Source: CAVYHJ01 sp963768165 [NCBI: uncultured bacterium] | GTDB taxonomy: Bacteria > UBP4 > UBA4092 | Assembly: GCA_963768165.1 (NCBI GenBank) | Contig: CAVYHJ010000026.1 | Span: forward strand, 124,001 to 188,000 | Length of the DNA stretch: 64,000 nucleotides | Reading direction: 5' to 3' | Shown here: positions 1-8,952 of the stretch, in pieces | How the letters are laid out: the number at the start of each line of letters is the position of its first letter | Position numbering within the stretch: position 1 is the stretch's first letter | Translations under genes and position numbers: made by a program | The notes under the pieces: model-generated | Database searches by the model: none | Seen by the model: the letters and a program-made list of their open reading frames with translations, nothing else | What the model was told of the DNA's origin: nothing

Positions 1-93
1 CGAGACACTCCTCTTTTCAATAAAAATGGTGATAGGTCAATTTATGGAAAAATTATACCACATAGGATTCTAAGGGTAGGGAATAAATCAAAA

Positions 94-126
94 AAAGACA
101 GAATATTTAGTAAATATCCTGTCTTT
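94..126 (-). terminator. Rho-independent terminator of the ferredoxin gene
   Basis: A near-perfect inverted repeat (AAAGACAG + ATATTT arms, one mismatch, 3-nt loop) lies just past the ferredoxin stop. Read on the minus strand it is followed by a run of seven T, the classic intrinsic terminator layout. Confidence 0.75.
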
Positions 127-153
127 ATAACCGTTTTAAATTTAGTTTTAAGA

Positions 154-387
154 TTAGACGCCGTCAGTTCCAATGGCTTCTACAGGACATTGTTCCTTGG
201 CATCTTTACATTGTAGAATTTCTTCCTCACCATCGGGTTGTTTATACACAATATCATGGTCGCCTTGGTCGGATTCTTTGAAATTCTTCGGTGCCACTTC
301 CATGCATAGATTGCAGAAAATACAACTTTTATCTACATAATAATTTCCGGGAATACTATCTTCCCATTTTTCGGCTACATTCGCCAT
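154..387 (-). CDS. Single-cluster [4Fe-4S] ferredoxin
   Basis: A 77-residue small acidic ferredoxin, a soluble cytoplasmic electron carrier. Visible ligands are C22-x2-C25-x2-C28 and a distal C67-P, the pattern of one-cluster [4Fe-4S] ferredoxins; C60 is an extra cysteine that could form a disulfide, as known in this family. The start is supported by a strong AAGGAGG Shine-Dalgarno a few bases upstream. The gene is monocistronic, divergent from tig, and ends in a clear intrinsic terminator. Its redox partner cannot be told from this window. Confidence 0.9.
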   Translation of the reverse strand: MANVAEKWEDSIPGNYYVDKSCIFCNLCMEVAPKNFKESDQGDHDIVYKQPDGEEEILQCKDAKEQCPVEAIGTDGV

Positions 388-548
388 TACCTTCCTCCTT
401 GATTACATCTCTATATAATATCTTAATATATGATTACTTTACCTCCTATAATAATAAACCAATTTGGTCAGGAATTCAAGGGAAGATTCCCAAGGATTGT
501 TTTTTGAATAAAATAATCGAATAAATCAAGCACAAATCTCTCGGTTTA

Positions 549-577
549 TTGCGTAACCCCTAATTTTACGATAAAAT
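549..577 (+). promoter_or_regulatory. Putative sigma70 promoter of tig-clpP-clpX
   Basis: TTGCGT, 17 bp, TAAAAT, about 50 bp before the tig start. A 7-bp hairpin (TTAAAGG/CCTTTAA, about 579-604) sits in the short leader and could affect initiation. Motif match only. Confidence 0.45.
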
Positions 578-627
578 ATTTAAAGGGAATAGATAACCTT
601 TAAGAAAAATTTGTGTTGAGGTGAGGA

Positions 628-1929
628 ATGAACGTTAAAGTATTGAAGGTAGAAGACGCGGAAAATTGTCGGAAGAAATTAGAATTGGAAATATCCAACG
701 ATGAAGTAATTAATAAAGTTAAAGAGCTATTTGATGAATTGCAGAAATCTGCGGCGATACCGGGGTTTCGACCTGGTCATGTCCCACGGAAAATATTAGA
801 AACACGCTATTCAAAAAAAGTGCGGGCGCAAGCGATAGAAGATTTACTTCCGACGGCGTATGATCAGGCCGTGAAAGAACAAAAATATGATCCCATCGGT
901 ACTCCTTATGTCACCGATATCAAAGCGGATCTGGATCAACCGGTACAGTTTAAAGTGGAGTTTGAAATTAAACCGGAAGTGAAACTTGGTGAGTACACGG
1001 GTATTCCGGTCAAGAAAAAAACAGTCGAAGTGACGGATGATGAGGTGGAAAAAGTTATTCAAAATTTGCAGAACCAACATGCAACATTGACCCCTGTCGC
1101 AGACCGTTCTGCGAAAGAAGGGGATTTTGTAAACATTGATTTTGTTGGCAGGGTTGACGGTAAAAAGTTTAAAGGGGGCGAAGGCAAAGATGTTCAGGTG
1201 GAACTTGGGAAAAAGCAATTCCTTCCTGAATTTGAAAATGCCGTGGTTGGAAAAGACATAGGTTCAAGTTTTGTGGTTCCCGTTACATTTCCAGCAGATT
1301 ATCATGCCAAGGATCTAGCGGGAAAACAAGCAAACTTTGATATATCCCTAAAGGAAATTAAAGAAAAACAACTACCCCCTATTGATGATGAATTAGCGAA
1401 AGATTTTAAGTTTGAATCATTGGCGCAAATGAAAGAAAAAATTAAGGCCGATTCTTTGGCACATAAGGAAGACCATGAAAAAGAACATTTGAAAGACCAA
1501 ATTGTTGAGGCGTTGGTGTCCCAGACTGAGTTGGATGTTCCGGGATCTATGATTGACCATCATAGCCGGGATATTTTTCGTAGAAACGAGACCCGTCTAA
1601 AGGAATATGGATTAACCCATGAGCAAACGGGGACAACCAAAGAACAGGCCGAAAAAGATAGTGTGGATGCGGCGAAAAAACAACTGAAAGCATCATTTAT
1701 CCTGGATGCGATTGCCGATAAAGAAAAAATTGTAGTGAGCGATGAGGAAGTGGAAGAGGCGGTTAAAAATATTGCCGTACAGAATAGGATGGACCCGGTG
1801 AGATATAGAGATATTCTGGTCGGTCAAAAGAAACTGGATTCCTTACGGGATCAATTACGCGACGATAAAGTGTTAAACCTTTTATTGGAAAAAGCCAAAA
1901 TAGAAACAGATTTAGAAAAGGAGAAATAG
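628..1929 (+). CDS. tig: Trigger factor, ribosome-associated chaperone and prolyl isomerase
   Basis: A 433-residue trigger factor, normal length. The N-terminal ribosome-binding domain (about 1-145) carries the signature loop [10 protein letters not shown] around residues 46-55, which docks at ribosomal protein L23. The FKBP-type PPIase domain follows (about 150-250, [15 protein letters not shown]), then the helical C-terminal chaperone domain. Start ATG 628 has a GAGGTGAGGA ribosome-binding site. It is followed after 1 nt by clpP and then directly by clpX, the widely conserved tig-clpP-clpX order linking nascent-chain folding with proteolysis. Confidence 0.96.
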   Translation: MNVKVLKVEDAENCRKKLELEISNDEVINKVKELFDELQKSAAIPGFRPGHVPRKILETRYSKKVRAQAIEDLLPTAYDQAVKEQKYDPIGTPYVTDIKADLDQPVQFKVEFEIKPEVKLGEYTGIPVKKKTVEVTDDEVEKVIQNLQNQHATLTPVADRSAKEGDFVNIDFVGRVDGKKFKGGEGKDVQVELGKKQFLPEFENAVVGKDIGSSFVVPVTFPADYHAKDLAGKQANFDISLKEIKEKQLPPIDDELAKDFKFESLAQMKEKIKADSLAHKEDHEKEHLKDQIVEALVSQTELDVPGSMIDHHSRDIFRRNETRLKEYGLTHEQTGTTKEQAEKDSVDAAKKQLKASFILDAIADKEKIVVSDEEVEEAVKNIAVQNRMDPVRYRDILVGQKKLDSLRDQLRDDKVLNLLLEKAKIETDLEKEK

Positions 1930-1930
1930 C

Positions 1931-2542
1931 ATGGCATTAATACCGATGGTTGTTGAACAGTCCACCCGCGGGGAACGGGCGTATGATATTTATTCCCGCT
2001 TGTTGAAGGAGCGGATTATATTTTTGGGAACAGATATTAATGATGATGTCTCGAATTTGGTCATCGCGCAGATGTTATTTCTTCAGTCGGAAGACCCTGA
2101 AAAAGATATTCATGTTTATATCAATAGTCCGGGTGGTTCGGTAACGGCTGGATTGGCGATTTACGATACGATGCAATTCGTGAAACCTGACATTGTGACA
2201 ACCTGTATGGGACAGGCGGCCAGTATGGGTGCTTTATTGTTGGCGGCAGGAACCAAAGGAAAGCGGTTTTCCTTACCCAATGCGAGAATCATGATTCATC
2301 AACCCTTGGGCGGTGTTCAAGGACAAGCGACAGATATTGATATACAAGCCAAGGAAATTCTACGTATGCGGGATAAAATTAATGAAATCCTGGTCAAACA
2401 TACCGGGAAAGATTTGGAAACAATCAAAAAGGATACCGACCGCGATTACTTTTTGTCTGCTGTCCAAGCAAAAGAATACGGGATTATTGATGATGTTTTT
2501 AATCCACAAAAAGATAAATCGGTAAAAGAAAAGGCAGCCTAA
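1931..2542 (+). CDS. clpP: ATP-dependent Clp protease proteolytic subunit
   Basis: A 203-residue ClpP serine peptidase; the family forms a tetradecameric chamber fed by ClpX or ClpA. The triad is visible: nucleophile S98 in GQAASMGA, H123 in MIHQPLGG, and D172 in DRDYFLSA. The N-terminal [20 protein letters not shown] matches the typical propeptide and axial-loop region. It starts 1 nt after the tig stop and its own stop abuts the clpX start, so the three are almost certainly one transcript with coupled translation. Confidence 0.97.
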   Translation: MALIPMVVEQSTRGERAYDIYSRLLKERIIFLGTDINDDVSNLVIAQMLFLQSEDPEKDIHVYINSPGGSVTAGLAIYDTMQFVKPDIVTTCMGQAASMGALLLAAGTKGKRFSLPNARIMIHQPLGGVQGQATDIDIQAKEILRMRDKINEILVKHTGKDLETIKKDTDRDYFLSAVQAKEYGIIDDVFNPQKDKSVKEKAA

Positions 2543-3799
2543 ATGAATAATTTTCCCCCCAATAGTGAGCGGTGTTCGCTTTGTGGACGACCCAAAGACA
2601 AGCATCGGAAATTAATAGCGGGACCCAACGGGTTTATCTGCGATGAATGTGTTGTGGAATGTAATAGAGTATTGTTAAAGAATCTTGATTATGGGTATGA
2701 GTCGGACACATTATCTCAAGAGCAACTTCCGAAACCTTCGGAAATTAAAACCATATTGGATGAGTATGTCATTGGTCAAGACCGTGCAAAACGGGCCATG
2801 GCGGTTGCTGTATATAACCACTATAAGCGAATACAATTAAAATCTTCTCAAAGCGATGTGGAATTGCAAAAGAGTAATATTCTTTTGATTGGACCTACCG
2901 GTTCCGGTAAAACCTTACTGGCGCAAACCCTGGCACGAATACTCCATGTGCCGTTTACTATAGTGGATGCCACAACCTTAACGGAAGCGGGATATGTTGG
3001 AGAAGATGTCGAAAATATTTTACTGCGATTACTACAGGTCGCCAACTATGATGTACCCAAAGCCGAACGCGGGATTGTCTACATTGATGAAATTGATAAA
3101 ATTGCCAAGAAATCGGAGAATGCCTCGATTACCCGGGATGTATCCGGTGAAGGAGTGCAACAAGCTTTATTGAAAATTATTGAAGGCACTGTTGCTAATG
3201 TCCCTCCGCAAGGGGGGCGAAAACATCCCCAACAGGAATATATCCGCGTGAATACTAATGATATTTTGTTCATTTGCGGCGGTGCGTTTGTCCATCTGGA
3301 TAAAATTATTGAATCCCGCCTGAATGAATCGAGTATCGGATTTAGCGCACCCACCAAAACGAGAAAAGAACGACGTATCGGCGAAATATTGGAATTGGTT
3401 CAACCGGAAGATTTACTTAAATTCGGTTTGATTCCTGAGTTTATTGGCCGGTTGCCGGTGGTTTCCATCGTGCATGAATTGCAAGAAAGCGATTTGGTGC
3501 GTATCCTGATGGAACCCAAGAATGCTCTCGTCAAACAGTATAAAAAGATTTTTGAAATGGAAGAAGTGAAACTAAATGTCACAGAATCTGCCTTGCATGC
3601 CGCATCCCGGGAAGCATTAAAACGCGGTTCAGGAGCGCGGGGATTACGTTCGGTGTTTGAAGAAGTGATGATGGATATTATGTTCGATATTCCATCCAGA
3701 ACTGATGTGGAAGAATGTACCGTGGATGAAGATGTCATCCGCAAGAAAAAAGCGCCTGTCCTCGCCTTGCGAGAAAAAAGGAAGGCGCAATCTGCTTAA
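2543..3799 (+). CDS. clpX: Clp protease ATP-binding unfoldase ClpX
   Basis: A 418-residue AAA+ unfoldase that selects substrates and threads them into ClpP. The N-terminal C4 zinc domain has CSLCGRP and CDECV. The AAA+ core shows Walker A GPTGSGKT, Walker B YIDEIDKI, the pore loop GYVG, and the IGF loop (SSIGFSAP) that docks into ClpP. Length and order are normal. It is immediately downstream of clpP with no gap. It converges on hisB with only 6 nt between stop codons. Confidence 0.97.
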   Translation: MNNFPPNSERCSLCGRPKDKHRKLIAGPNGFICDECVVECNRVLLKNLDYGYESDTLSQEQLPKPSEIKTILDEYVIGQDRAKRAMAVAVYNHYKRIQLKSSQSDVELQKSNILLIGPTGSGKTLLAQTLARILHVPFTIVDATTLTEAGYVGEDVENILLRLLQVANYDVPKAERGIVYIDEIDKIAKKSENASITRDVSGEGVQQALLKIIEGTVANVPPQGGRKHPQQEYIRVNTNDILFICGGAFVHLDKIIESRLNESSIGFSAPTKTRKERRIGEILELVQPEDLLKFGLIPEFIGRLPVVSIVHELQESDLVRILMEPKNALVKQYKKIFEMEEVKLNVTESALHAASREALKRGSGARGLRSVFEEVMMDIMFDIPSRTDVEECTVDEDVIRKKKAPVLALREKRKAQSA

Positions 3800-3805
3800 T
3801 ATTAT

Positions 3806-4396
3806 TTAAAGGATTCCTTTGGTGGAAGGAATCGCTTTACTTCTGGGATCTAATTCCGTCGCTGTTCGTAAAACTCTCGCTACTGCTTTAAAATTAGACT
3901 CGATAATATGGTGCAGGTTTTCTCCGCGAATCAATTCGATATGCATGGTCCATTTGGCATTGGTCACTAAAGCTTTAAAAAATTCCTGTGCCAATTCCAC
4001 ATCAAATTCGCCAACTTTAGACTTGCACTCTTTTACATGATATTCCAGGTGCGGACGTCCGCTAATATCTAAAGCTACATAAGTTAACGCCTCGTCCATC
4101 ACAATACCTGTTGAGGCATATCGCCGGATTCCAGTGCAATCGCCCAACGCTTTCTGGAAAGCCTTTCCCAGACATATTCCTACATCTTCCACGGTGTGAT
4201 GAAAATCAACCTGAATATCGCCTTTGGCTTTGATGGTTAAATCAAAAAGACCATGCCGGGAAAATAACTCCAACATGTGGTTGAAAAAACCAACTCCTGT
4301 ATCAATGGAGTATTTCCCTGTTCCGTCTATTGTCAAAGACAATTTAATATCAGTCTCAGTGGTTTTCCGTGCGATGCTCGCGCTGCGTTTTTTCAT
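3806..4396 (-). CDS. hisB: Imidazoleglycerol-phosphate dehydratase
   Basis: A 196-residue HisB dehydratase (histidine biosynthesis, imidazoleglycerol phosphate to imidazole-acetol phosphate). The metal-binding motifs are present: FFNHMLE near residue 40, HHTVED from 66, and HHIIES near the C-terminus. I chose the ATG at 4396 (MKKRSAS) over one seven codons upstream, because AAGGA lies about 8 nt before it. This is the monofunctional form, without the HAD phosphatase domain of the enterobacterial fusion. No other his gene is in the window. Confidence 0.95.
   Translation of the reverse strand: MKKRSASIARKTTETDIKLSLTIDGTGKYSIDTGVGFFNHMLELFSRHGLFDLTIKAKGDIQVDFHHTVEDVGICLGKAFQKALGDCTGIRRYASTGIVMDEALTYVALDISGRPHLEYHVKECKSKVGEFDVELAQEFFKALVTNAKWTMHIELIRGENLHHIIESNFKAVARVLRTATELDPRSKAIPSTKGIL
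3812..3833. terminator. Hairpin at the clpX/hisB convergence
   Basis: GATTCCTT and AAGGAATC form an 8-bp stem with a 6-nt loop, at the end of the hisB coding sequence just past clpX. No good T-tract follows on either strand, so termination is a guess. Confidence 0.25.
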
Positions 4397-4503
4397 GATA
4401 ATATCCTTTTGGTTCAATTAATGATTATTTTAAATGTCCAAAAAACACGACCGATTTTAGCATTAACGTATTCAAATAGAAAGAGATGGGGTGTATCCGC
4501 CTC

Positions 4504-4635
4504 TCATATCGACTCAGGTGTGAATGGAGCATATATCAAATTCCGGGGTGCCAATTCGTTGATTTCTCTCAGGTCATGTTCTCGAAATTCGTCCAATGTT
4601 ATCCATTCTCCTGCTTTTGAAAATATTGAATAACG
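4504..4635 (-). pseudogene. Possible coding remnant between the epimerase and hisB
   Basis: On the minus strand a 43-codon open frame overlaps the epimerase 3' end and runs to a TGA at 4504. Its composition looks protein-like, with stretches such as GEWITLDEFREHDLREI and a tail YAPFTPESI. There is no ATG; a TTG inside could give about 30 residues. It may be the tail of a decayed gene. I do not recognise it. Confidence 0.2.
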
Positions 4636-5600
4636 ATCTCAATCAATTTTGTCAGATTTACTTTGGGCTGGAAACCCGTGGCACGCCGGATTTTGGAAAT
4701 ATCCGGTACACGCCGTTGCATGTCTTCAAACCCTTTAGCATAAGCTTTTTCATAGGAAATAACCCGAATCTCCGAGGAACTTTTCGCCAGTTTGATGACC
4801 AGTTTTGCCAATTCTTTAATTTTAATTTCCTGATTATTTCCCATATTAAAAACTTCCCCCTGTGCTTTTGCTATGAAAGGAAGACGCACAAGGGTCTCCA
4901 CAATATCGCCCACGTAACAAAAACAACGGCTTTGATTTCCTGTACCGTATACGGTAATCGGCTGATTTGCCAATGCCTGTTTTACAAATCGCGGGAGTAC
5001 CATACCGTATTCGCCAACCTGCCGGGAACCGCAGATATTAAAGAAGCGGGTGATGATGACCGGCAATTTCTTTTCCCGGTAATAGGCGAGAGCCAGTAAT
5101 TCATCAATTGCCTTGGAATCAGAATATCCCCAGCGGGAGATATAGGTTGAACCTAAAATTCGATCGTCATCTTCATGCAGGGGTACGGAATCGTTTTTTC
5201 CATAAATTTCTGAAGTAGACGCCAGTATCACCAGTTTGTTTCCCAATTGATTGGCCAACTCCAGAACGGTTTCAGTTCCTTTGATATTAATTTCCATGGA
5301 GCGCAGGGGATTATCAATTACATATTTCACACCTACAGATGCTGCGAGGTGGTAAATGACGTCCACTTTCTGAATTAATTTTTTCATGGTCTCGCGATTG
5401 AGCACCGATTCGGTGACAAGGGAAAACCGTTTATGTTTTATGACTGCATCCAGATTTTCCAGGCGGCCTGTTGAAAAATCGTCAATGACGGATACCGTAT
5501 GTCCTTCCGAAAGGAGTTTCTCCACGAGATGAGATCCAATAAATCCAGCCCCACCAGTGACCAACATGTTAAGCGATTTTATTTTAAGTTTCTTTGTCAT
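4599..5600 (-). CDS. NAD-dependent sugar-nucleotide epimerase/dehydratase (extended SDR)
   Basis: About 333 residues from the ATG at 5600 (322 if the ATG at 5567 is used). The open frame runs further upstream, but that part overlaps rsmD. The Rossmann NAD-binding motif TGGAGFIGSH is near the N-terminus. DDFSTGRLENL follows, and the catalytic Tyr-Lys pair is in WGYSDSKAIDE. RFFNICGSRQ and the GNQSRCFCYVGD region resemble UDP-glucose 4-epimerases and UDP-glucuronate decarboxylases, but the substrate cannot be assigned. It probably supplies sugars for envelope polysaccharide. Neither start has a good ribosome-binding site. Confidence 0.85.
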   Translation of the reverse strand: MTKKLKIKSLNMLVTGGAGFIGSHLVEKLLSEGHTVSVIDDFSTGRLENLDAVIKHKRFSLVTESVLNRETMKKLIQKVDVIYHLAASVGVKYVIDNPLRSMEINIKGTETVLELANQLGNKLVILASTSEIYGKNDSVPLHEDDDRILGSTYISRWGYSDSKAIDELLALAYYREKKLPVIITRFFNICGSRQVGEYGMVLPRFVKQALANQPITVYGTGNQSRCFCYVGDIVETLVRLPFIAKAQGEVFNMGNNQEIKIKELAKLVIKLAKSSSEIRVISYEKAYAKGFEDMQRRVPDISKIRRATGFQPKVNLTKLIEIVIQYFQKQENG

Positions 5601-5658
5601 AGAGTAAACTATAGTTTGCTCTTGCCGAAATTGCAAGACTACTTTATTCTTGTCAGGT
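5601..5658. promoter_or_regulatory. Divergent epimerase/rsmD intergenic region with two small palindromes
   Basis: The 58-bp divergent gap holds a perfect 12-bp palindrome AAACTATAGTTT and a hairpin CTTGC-7nt-GCAAG. They could be operator or promoter elements for the divergent pair; no promoter is convincing. Confidence 0.25.
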
Positions 5659-6219
5659 ATGAGAATCATCGCAGGAACCGCCAGAAGCCGTCGGTTAAAA
5701 ACAGTTCCCGATAGGTTAACACGTCCCACGGCAGACCGTGTAAAAGAATCTATTTTTAATATTTTAGGCGAGAAAATACTAGACGCGCGAGTATTGGACT
5801 TATTCGCGGGGTCGGGGAATCTAGGATTGGAATCTATCAGTCGCGGAGCGGTTTTTGCGATGCTAGTGGATAATCGTCTTGCTTGTATTAAAGTCATGCA
5901 AGGAAATTCTACAACCTTGGGTTTTCAAAGTAAAATCGAAATATTCAAGGGAGACGTTTTTGGGATGGGTGCATTCATCTCGAAAGTTTATGGCGGTTTT
6001 GATTTGATTTTTATAGATCCCCCTTATTTAAAAAATCTGGAATTACCGATTTTGGAATTAATTACCCAACATAACCTCTTGCGGCCGGATGGGTGGATTA
6101 TTCTGGAACATCACAAGAAGACTATATTAGAAAAAGAGAAAATACCATTTTCCTGTATCCGAGAAAAGGTGTATGGTGATACAATGGTATCGTTCTTAAG
6201 TGCAAAAGAGAGGATATAG
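5659..6219 (+). CDS. rsmD: 16S rRNA (guanine(966)-N(2))-methyltransferase
   Basis: A 186-residue class I SAM methyltransferase that methylates G966 of 16S rRNA during 30S assembly. MRIIAGTARSRRL is the usual RsmD N-terminus, so I start at ATG 5659 rather than the TTG at 5650. SAM-binding LDLFAGSGNLGLE and the catalytic DPPY (FIDPPYL) are clear. Its stop codon (6217-6219) lies in the first unit of a 7-bp tandem repeat array. coaD follows after 28 nt; the rsmD-coaD pair is common in bacteria. Confidence 0.93.
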   Translation: MRIIAGTARSRRLKTVPDRLTRPTADRVKESIFNILGEKILDARVLDLFAGSGNLGLESISRGAVFAMLVDNRLACIKVMQGNSTTLGFQSKIEIFKGDVFGMGAFISKVYGGFDLIFIDPPYLKNLELPILELITQHNLLRPDGWIILEHHKKTILEKEKIPFSCIREKVYGDTMVSFLSAKERI

Positions 6220-6241
6220 GATTTAGGAATTAGGAGATAGG
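6214..6241. repeat. Heptamer tandem array, consensus ANWTAGG x4
   Basis: Four exact 7-bp periods: ATATAGG, ATTTAGG, AATTAGG, AGATAGG. The array includes the rsmD stop codon and ends just before the coaD start. Confidence 0.8.
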
Positions 6242-6247
6242 TAATTT

Positions 6248-6736
6248 ATGCCTGAGAGTATAGCGATATATCCTGGAACATTTGACCCGATTACCAACGG
6301 CCATGTGGATATGATTAAACGCGGGTTGCATTTTTTTGACAAGGTGGTTTTAGCGATTGCGCCGAATCCCGGCAAAGAGCCGACTTTTTCTTTAAAAGAG
6401 CGGCTTCAAATGGCCAAAGACGCGTTGGCGCATTTGCCGGGCGCGGAAGTGGAATCTTTTGAAGGATTGTTGGTGGAATATGTCCAACGGAAAAAAGCCA
6501 AAATCATTATCCGGGGATTGCGTGCCGTTTCGGATTTTGAGTATGAGTTCCAAATGGCGTTGATGAACCGGAAACTGGCGCCCCGAGTTGAAACCATTTA
6601 TATGATGCCCAGTGAAGCCTACACTTTTCTTTCCTCGCACGTGGTCAAAGAAGTGAGTCATCTGGGTGGTGATGTCTCGTCTCTCGTCCCTCCCAATGTT
6701 GAAATTGCCCTGAAAAAGAAATTCGCTAAAAAGTAA
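6248..6736 (+). CDS. coaD: Phosphopantetheine adenylyltransferase
   Basis: A 162-residue nucleotidyltransferase catalysing the penultimate step of coenzyme A synthesis (4'-phosphopantetheine + ATP to dephospho-CoA). The YPGTFDPITNGHVD motif (T/HxGH family) opens the protein, IIRGLRAVSDFEYEFQMA is the substrate-binding stretch, and TFLSSHVVKEV is the C-terminal signature. Length is normal. It probably shares a transcript with rsmD, separated by the heptamer array. Confidence 0.96.
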   Translation: MPESIAIYPGTFDPITNGHVDMIKRGLHFFDKVVLAIAPNPGKEPTFSLKERLQMAKDALAHLPGAEVESFEGLLVEYVQRKKAKIIIRGLRAVSDFEYEFQMALMNRKLAPRVETIYMMPSEAYTFLSSHVVKEVSHLGGDVSSLVPPNVEIALKKKFAKK

Positions 6737-6826
6737 AACCATATAGAACGGGAATTGGGATTTTCGTCTTCAAACAGGATTTTGCCCCCCCAAATTAATA
6801 TATTACCTTATAACAATTACTTTACA

Positions 6827-6855
6827 TTGACAAAGAGTTGAAAAGGGTATATGCT
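6827..6855 (+). promoter_or_regulatory. Sigma70 promoter of the first LVIVD gene
   Basis: Consensus TTGACA, 17 bp, TATGCT, about 45 bp before the start codon. The block TTGACAAAG...GAAAAGGGT and the leader GGAGGTTATTTTATG are shared with the second LVIVD gene, so the promoter cassette was duplicated with the gene. Confidence 0.7.
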
Positions 6856-6896
6856 TTTGCCGTTAAGAATAACAATGGTTTTAGGGAGGTTATTTT

Positions 6897-8792
6897 ATGA
6901 ACCGACTTTATGTCATTGCGAGCGTAGCAAAGCAATCTCGTTTTATCAGTGTTTTGTTTCTCTTATCTTTTTTTCTAACCTTCTCTTTTTGTTCTGCCAA
7001 TAATTCGTGGAATGTGGAACTGGTGGGTCGGACAGGGGGAACATATAACGCAGTTGCCATCCAAGGGAATTATGCCTATATTGCCGAGGGCGGTGGTTTA
7101 AGTATCTTGAATATTAGCAATCCTGCCAGTCCGCAGTTGGTTGGAACGGTAACATTACCAGATTCTGCCTATGGTGTCGCAGTAAGTTCAACCTATGCCT
7201 ATGTGGCAGATGGGTATTCCGGGTTACAGATTATTAATATCAGCAATCCTGCGTTACCGACTCTGGCAGGGGTCTATACTACGGCGGGCTATGCCAATGG
7301 TGTCGCAGTGAGTGGGAACTATGCCTATGTGGCGGATCCGTCTTCCGGGTTACATATTATCAATATCAGCAATCCTGCGTTACCGACTCCGGTATGGTAC
7401 TATGCGGGTTATGTAAATGGTGTTGCAGTGAGTGGAAGCTATGCCTATGTGGCGGAGGGGTTCACCGGGTTACAGATTATCAACATCAGCAATCCTTCTT
7501 CACCGACTCTAGCAGGGTCCTATGCTACGCCGGACTATATCTGTAGTTTCACGGTGAGTGGGAACTATGCCTATGTCGCAGATGGGAATTTAGAGATTAT
7601 CAATATCAGTAATCCCGCACACCCGACTTTGTCAGGGTCCTATAATACGGTAGACTGGACTAATGGCGTCTCGGTGAGCGGGAACTATGCCTATATCGCG
7701 GAGGGGGGAGGTGACATTTTTTCCGGGTTACAGATTATCAATATCAGCAATCCTGCATTACCGACTCTGGCAGGGGCTTATACTACGGTGAGCTATAGCT
7801 ATGCCTGTGGTGTCGCGGTGAGAGGAAACTATGCCTATGCGGCGGAAGGTTTCGGATTACAGGTTATCAATATCAGCAATCCTGCGTTACCGACCTTGGC
7901 AGGTTCCTATGCTACGCCGGGCGATGCCGGGGATGTCGCAGTAAGCGGGAACTACGCCTATGTGGCGAATGGGAATTTACAGATTATCAATATCAGCAAT
8001 CCTGCATTACTGACTCTGGCAGGGGCTTATACTACGGCGAGCGGTGTCGTAGGTGTCTCAGTGAGCGGGAACAATGCCTATGTCGTAGACGATACTTCCG
8101 GGTTACAGATTATCAATATCAGCACTGCTTCTTCCCCGACTCTGGCAGGGTCTTATACTACGCCAGGCTATGCCGTAGATGTCGTGGTGAGTTCAACCTA
8201 TGCCTATGTGGCGGATGATACTTCCGGGTTACAAATTATCAATATCAGCAATCCTGCGTTACCGACTCTAGCAGGGTCCTATGTTACAAGCTCGAGCGAT
8301 GCCTTTGCCTATGGTGTCGCTGTGAGTGGGAATTATGCCTATGTAGCGGAGGGTACTACCGGATTACAGATTATTAATATCAGCACTGCTTCTTTACCAA
8401 CCCTGGCAGGGGTCTATACTACGGTGGGCTATGCCGAAAATGTCGTGGTCAGTGGGAACTACGCCTATGTGGCGGATTATGATTCCGGATTACAGATTAT
8501 TAATATCAGCAATCCTACGAACCCGACTCTGGTAGGGTACTATGCTTTGCCTGGTGCTAATGGTATCTCAGTGAGTGGGAATTATGCCTATGTAGCGAAT
8601 GGGAATTTACAGATTATTGATATCAGCAATCCTGCGCACCCTACTCTTGCGGGGTACTATGATATACCAAATGGTGCTATTAGTGTTGCGGTAAGTGGGA
8701 ACTATGTCTATTTGACAGCTGGTAATGCAGGATTATGGATATTTCGATTTATAGGATCTGCAGGGGTGTCTCGTTGGAAATATTTTGAGTAG
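6897..8792 (+). CDS. Secreted LVIVD-repeat beta-propeller protein (first of a pair)
   Basis: A 631-residue exported protein: a signal peptide (hydrophobic run ending FSFCSA about residue 38), then 13 full and one terminal half LVIVD repeats of about 43 residues, each like NYAYVADxxSGLQIINISNP. LVIVD repeats are predicted to form beta-propellers; fourteen blades would fit two seven-bladed propellers. The last residues, GVSRWKYFE, parallel GVYPWEYFE in the paralogue at 8953. GGGAGG precedes the ATG. Oddly, codons about 6-14 (YVIASVAKQS) are encoded by an interspersed repeat that the paralogue lacks. Ligand unknown; surface adhesion or polymer binding is plausible. Confidence 0.8.
   Translation: MNRLYVIASVAKQSRFISVLFLLSFFLTFSFCSANNSWNVELVGRTGGTYNAVAIQGNYAYIAEGGGLSILNISNPASPQLVGTVTLPDSAYGVAVSSTYAYVADGYSGLQIINISNPALPTLAGVYTTAGYANGVAVSGNYAYVADPSSGLHIINISNPALPTPVWYYAGYVNGVAVSGSYAYVAEGFTGLQIINISNPSSPTLAGSYATPDYICSFTVSGNYAYVADGNLEIINISNPAHPTLSGSYNTVDWTNGVSVSGNYAYIAEGGGDIFSGLQIINISNPALPTLAGAYTTVSYSYACGVAVRGNYAYAAEGFGLQVINISNPALPTLAGSYATPGDAGDVAVSGNYAYVANGNLQIINISNPALLTLAGAYTTASGVVGVSVSGNNAYVVDDTSGLQIINISTASSPTLAGSYTTPGYAVDVVVSSTYAYVADDTSGLQIINISNPALPTLAGSYVTSSSDAFAYGVAVSGNYAYVAEGTTGLQIINISTASLPTLAGVYTTVGYAENVVVSGNYAYVADYDSGLQIINISNPTNPTLVGYYALPGANGISVSGNYAYVANGNLQIIDISNPAHPTLAGYYDIPNGAISVAVSGNYVYLTAGNAGLWIFRFIGSAGVSRWKYFE
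6911..6940 (+). repeat. TGTCATTGCGAGCG-type interspersed repeat inside a signal peptide
   Basis: TGTCATTGCGAGCG...GCAATCTC matches intergenic copies elsewhere in the window (24594, and the TGTCATTCTGAGCG variants at 29721, 47503 and 48686). Here it is in frame within the N-terminal coding sequence of the LVIVD protein. Confidence 0.8.
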
Positions 8793-8940
8793 CATAAGTA
8801 GCATAAGAGAATTACTTAGCGATGTGCAAGTTATATCTCATTCTCTCCCCGATACAACCATAAGGGATTTAAAAAATGCATTTGACAAAGGGATAGAAAA
8901 GGGTGTAAGATTACGGCGTTATGAAAAACCATATCTTTAA
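8785..8940 (+). CDS. Small open frame between the LVIVD genes, possibly a remnant
   Basis: A TTG-initiated frame of 51 codons overlaps the end of the first LVIVD gene and ends before the second. Its product (for example SIRELLSDVQVISHS, DLKNAFDKGIEKGVRLRR) has the composition of a soluble helical protein. No ribosome-binding site is evident and the second LVIVD promoter lies inside it, so it may be a decayed gene tail or chance. Not recognised. Confidence 0.2.
   Translation: MSSISSIRELLSDVQVISHSLPDTTIRDLKNAFDKGIEKGVRLRRYEKPYL
8882..8911 (+). promoter_or_regulatory. Sigma70 promoter of the second LVIVD gene
   Basis: TTGACA, 18 bp, TAAGAT, with the same flanks (ACAAAG, GAAAAGGGT) as the promoter at 6827. 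Confidence 0.6.
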
Positions 8941-8952
8941 GGAGGTTATTTT

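Noticed and set aside
4596-5099. 167-codon plus-strand frame
   Set aside because: Shadow of the epimerase gene; the minus-strand protein is clearly real.
5601-5897. N-terminal extension of the epimerase frame to 5897
   Set aside because: It runs antisense through rsmD; the Rossmann motif begins just after the ATG at 5600.
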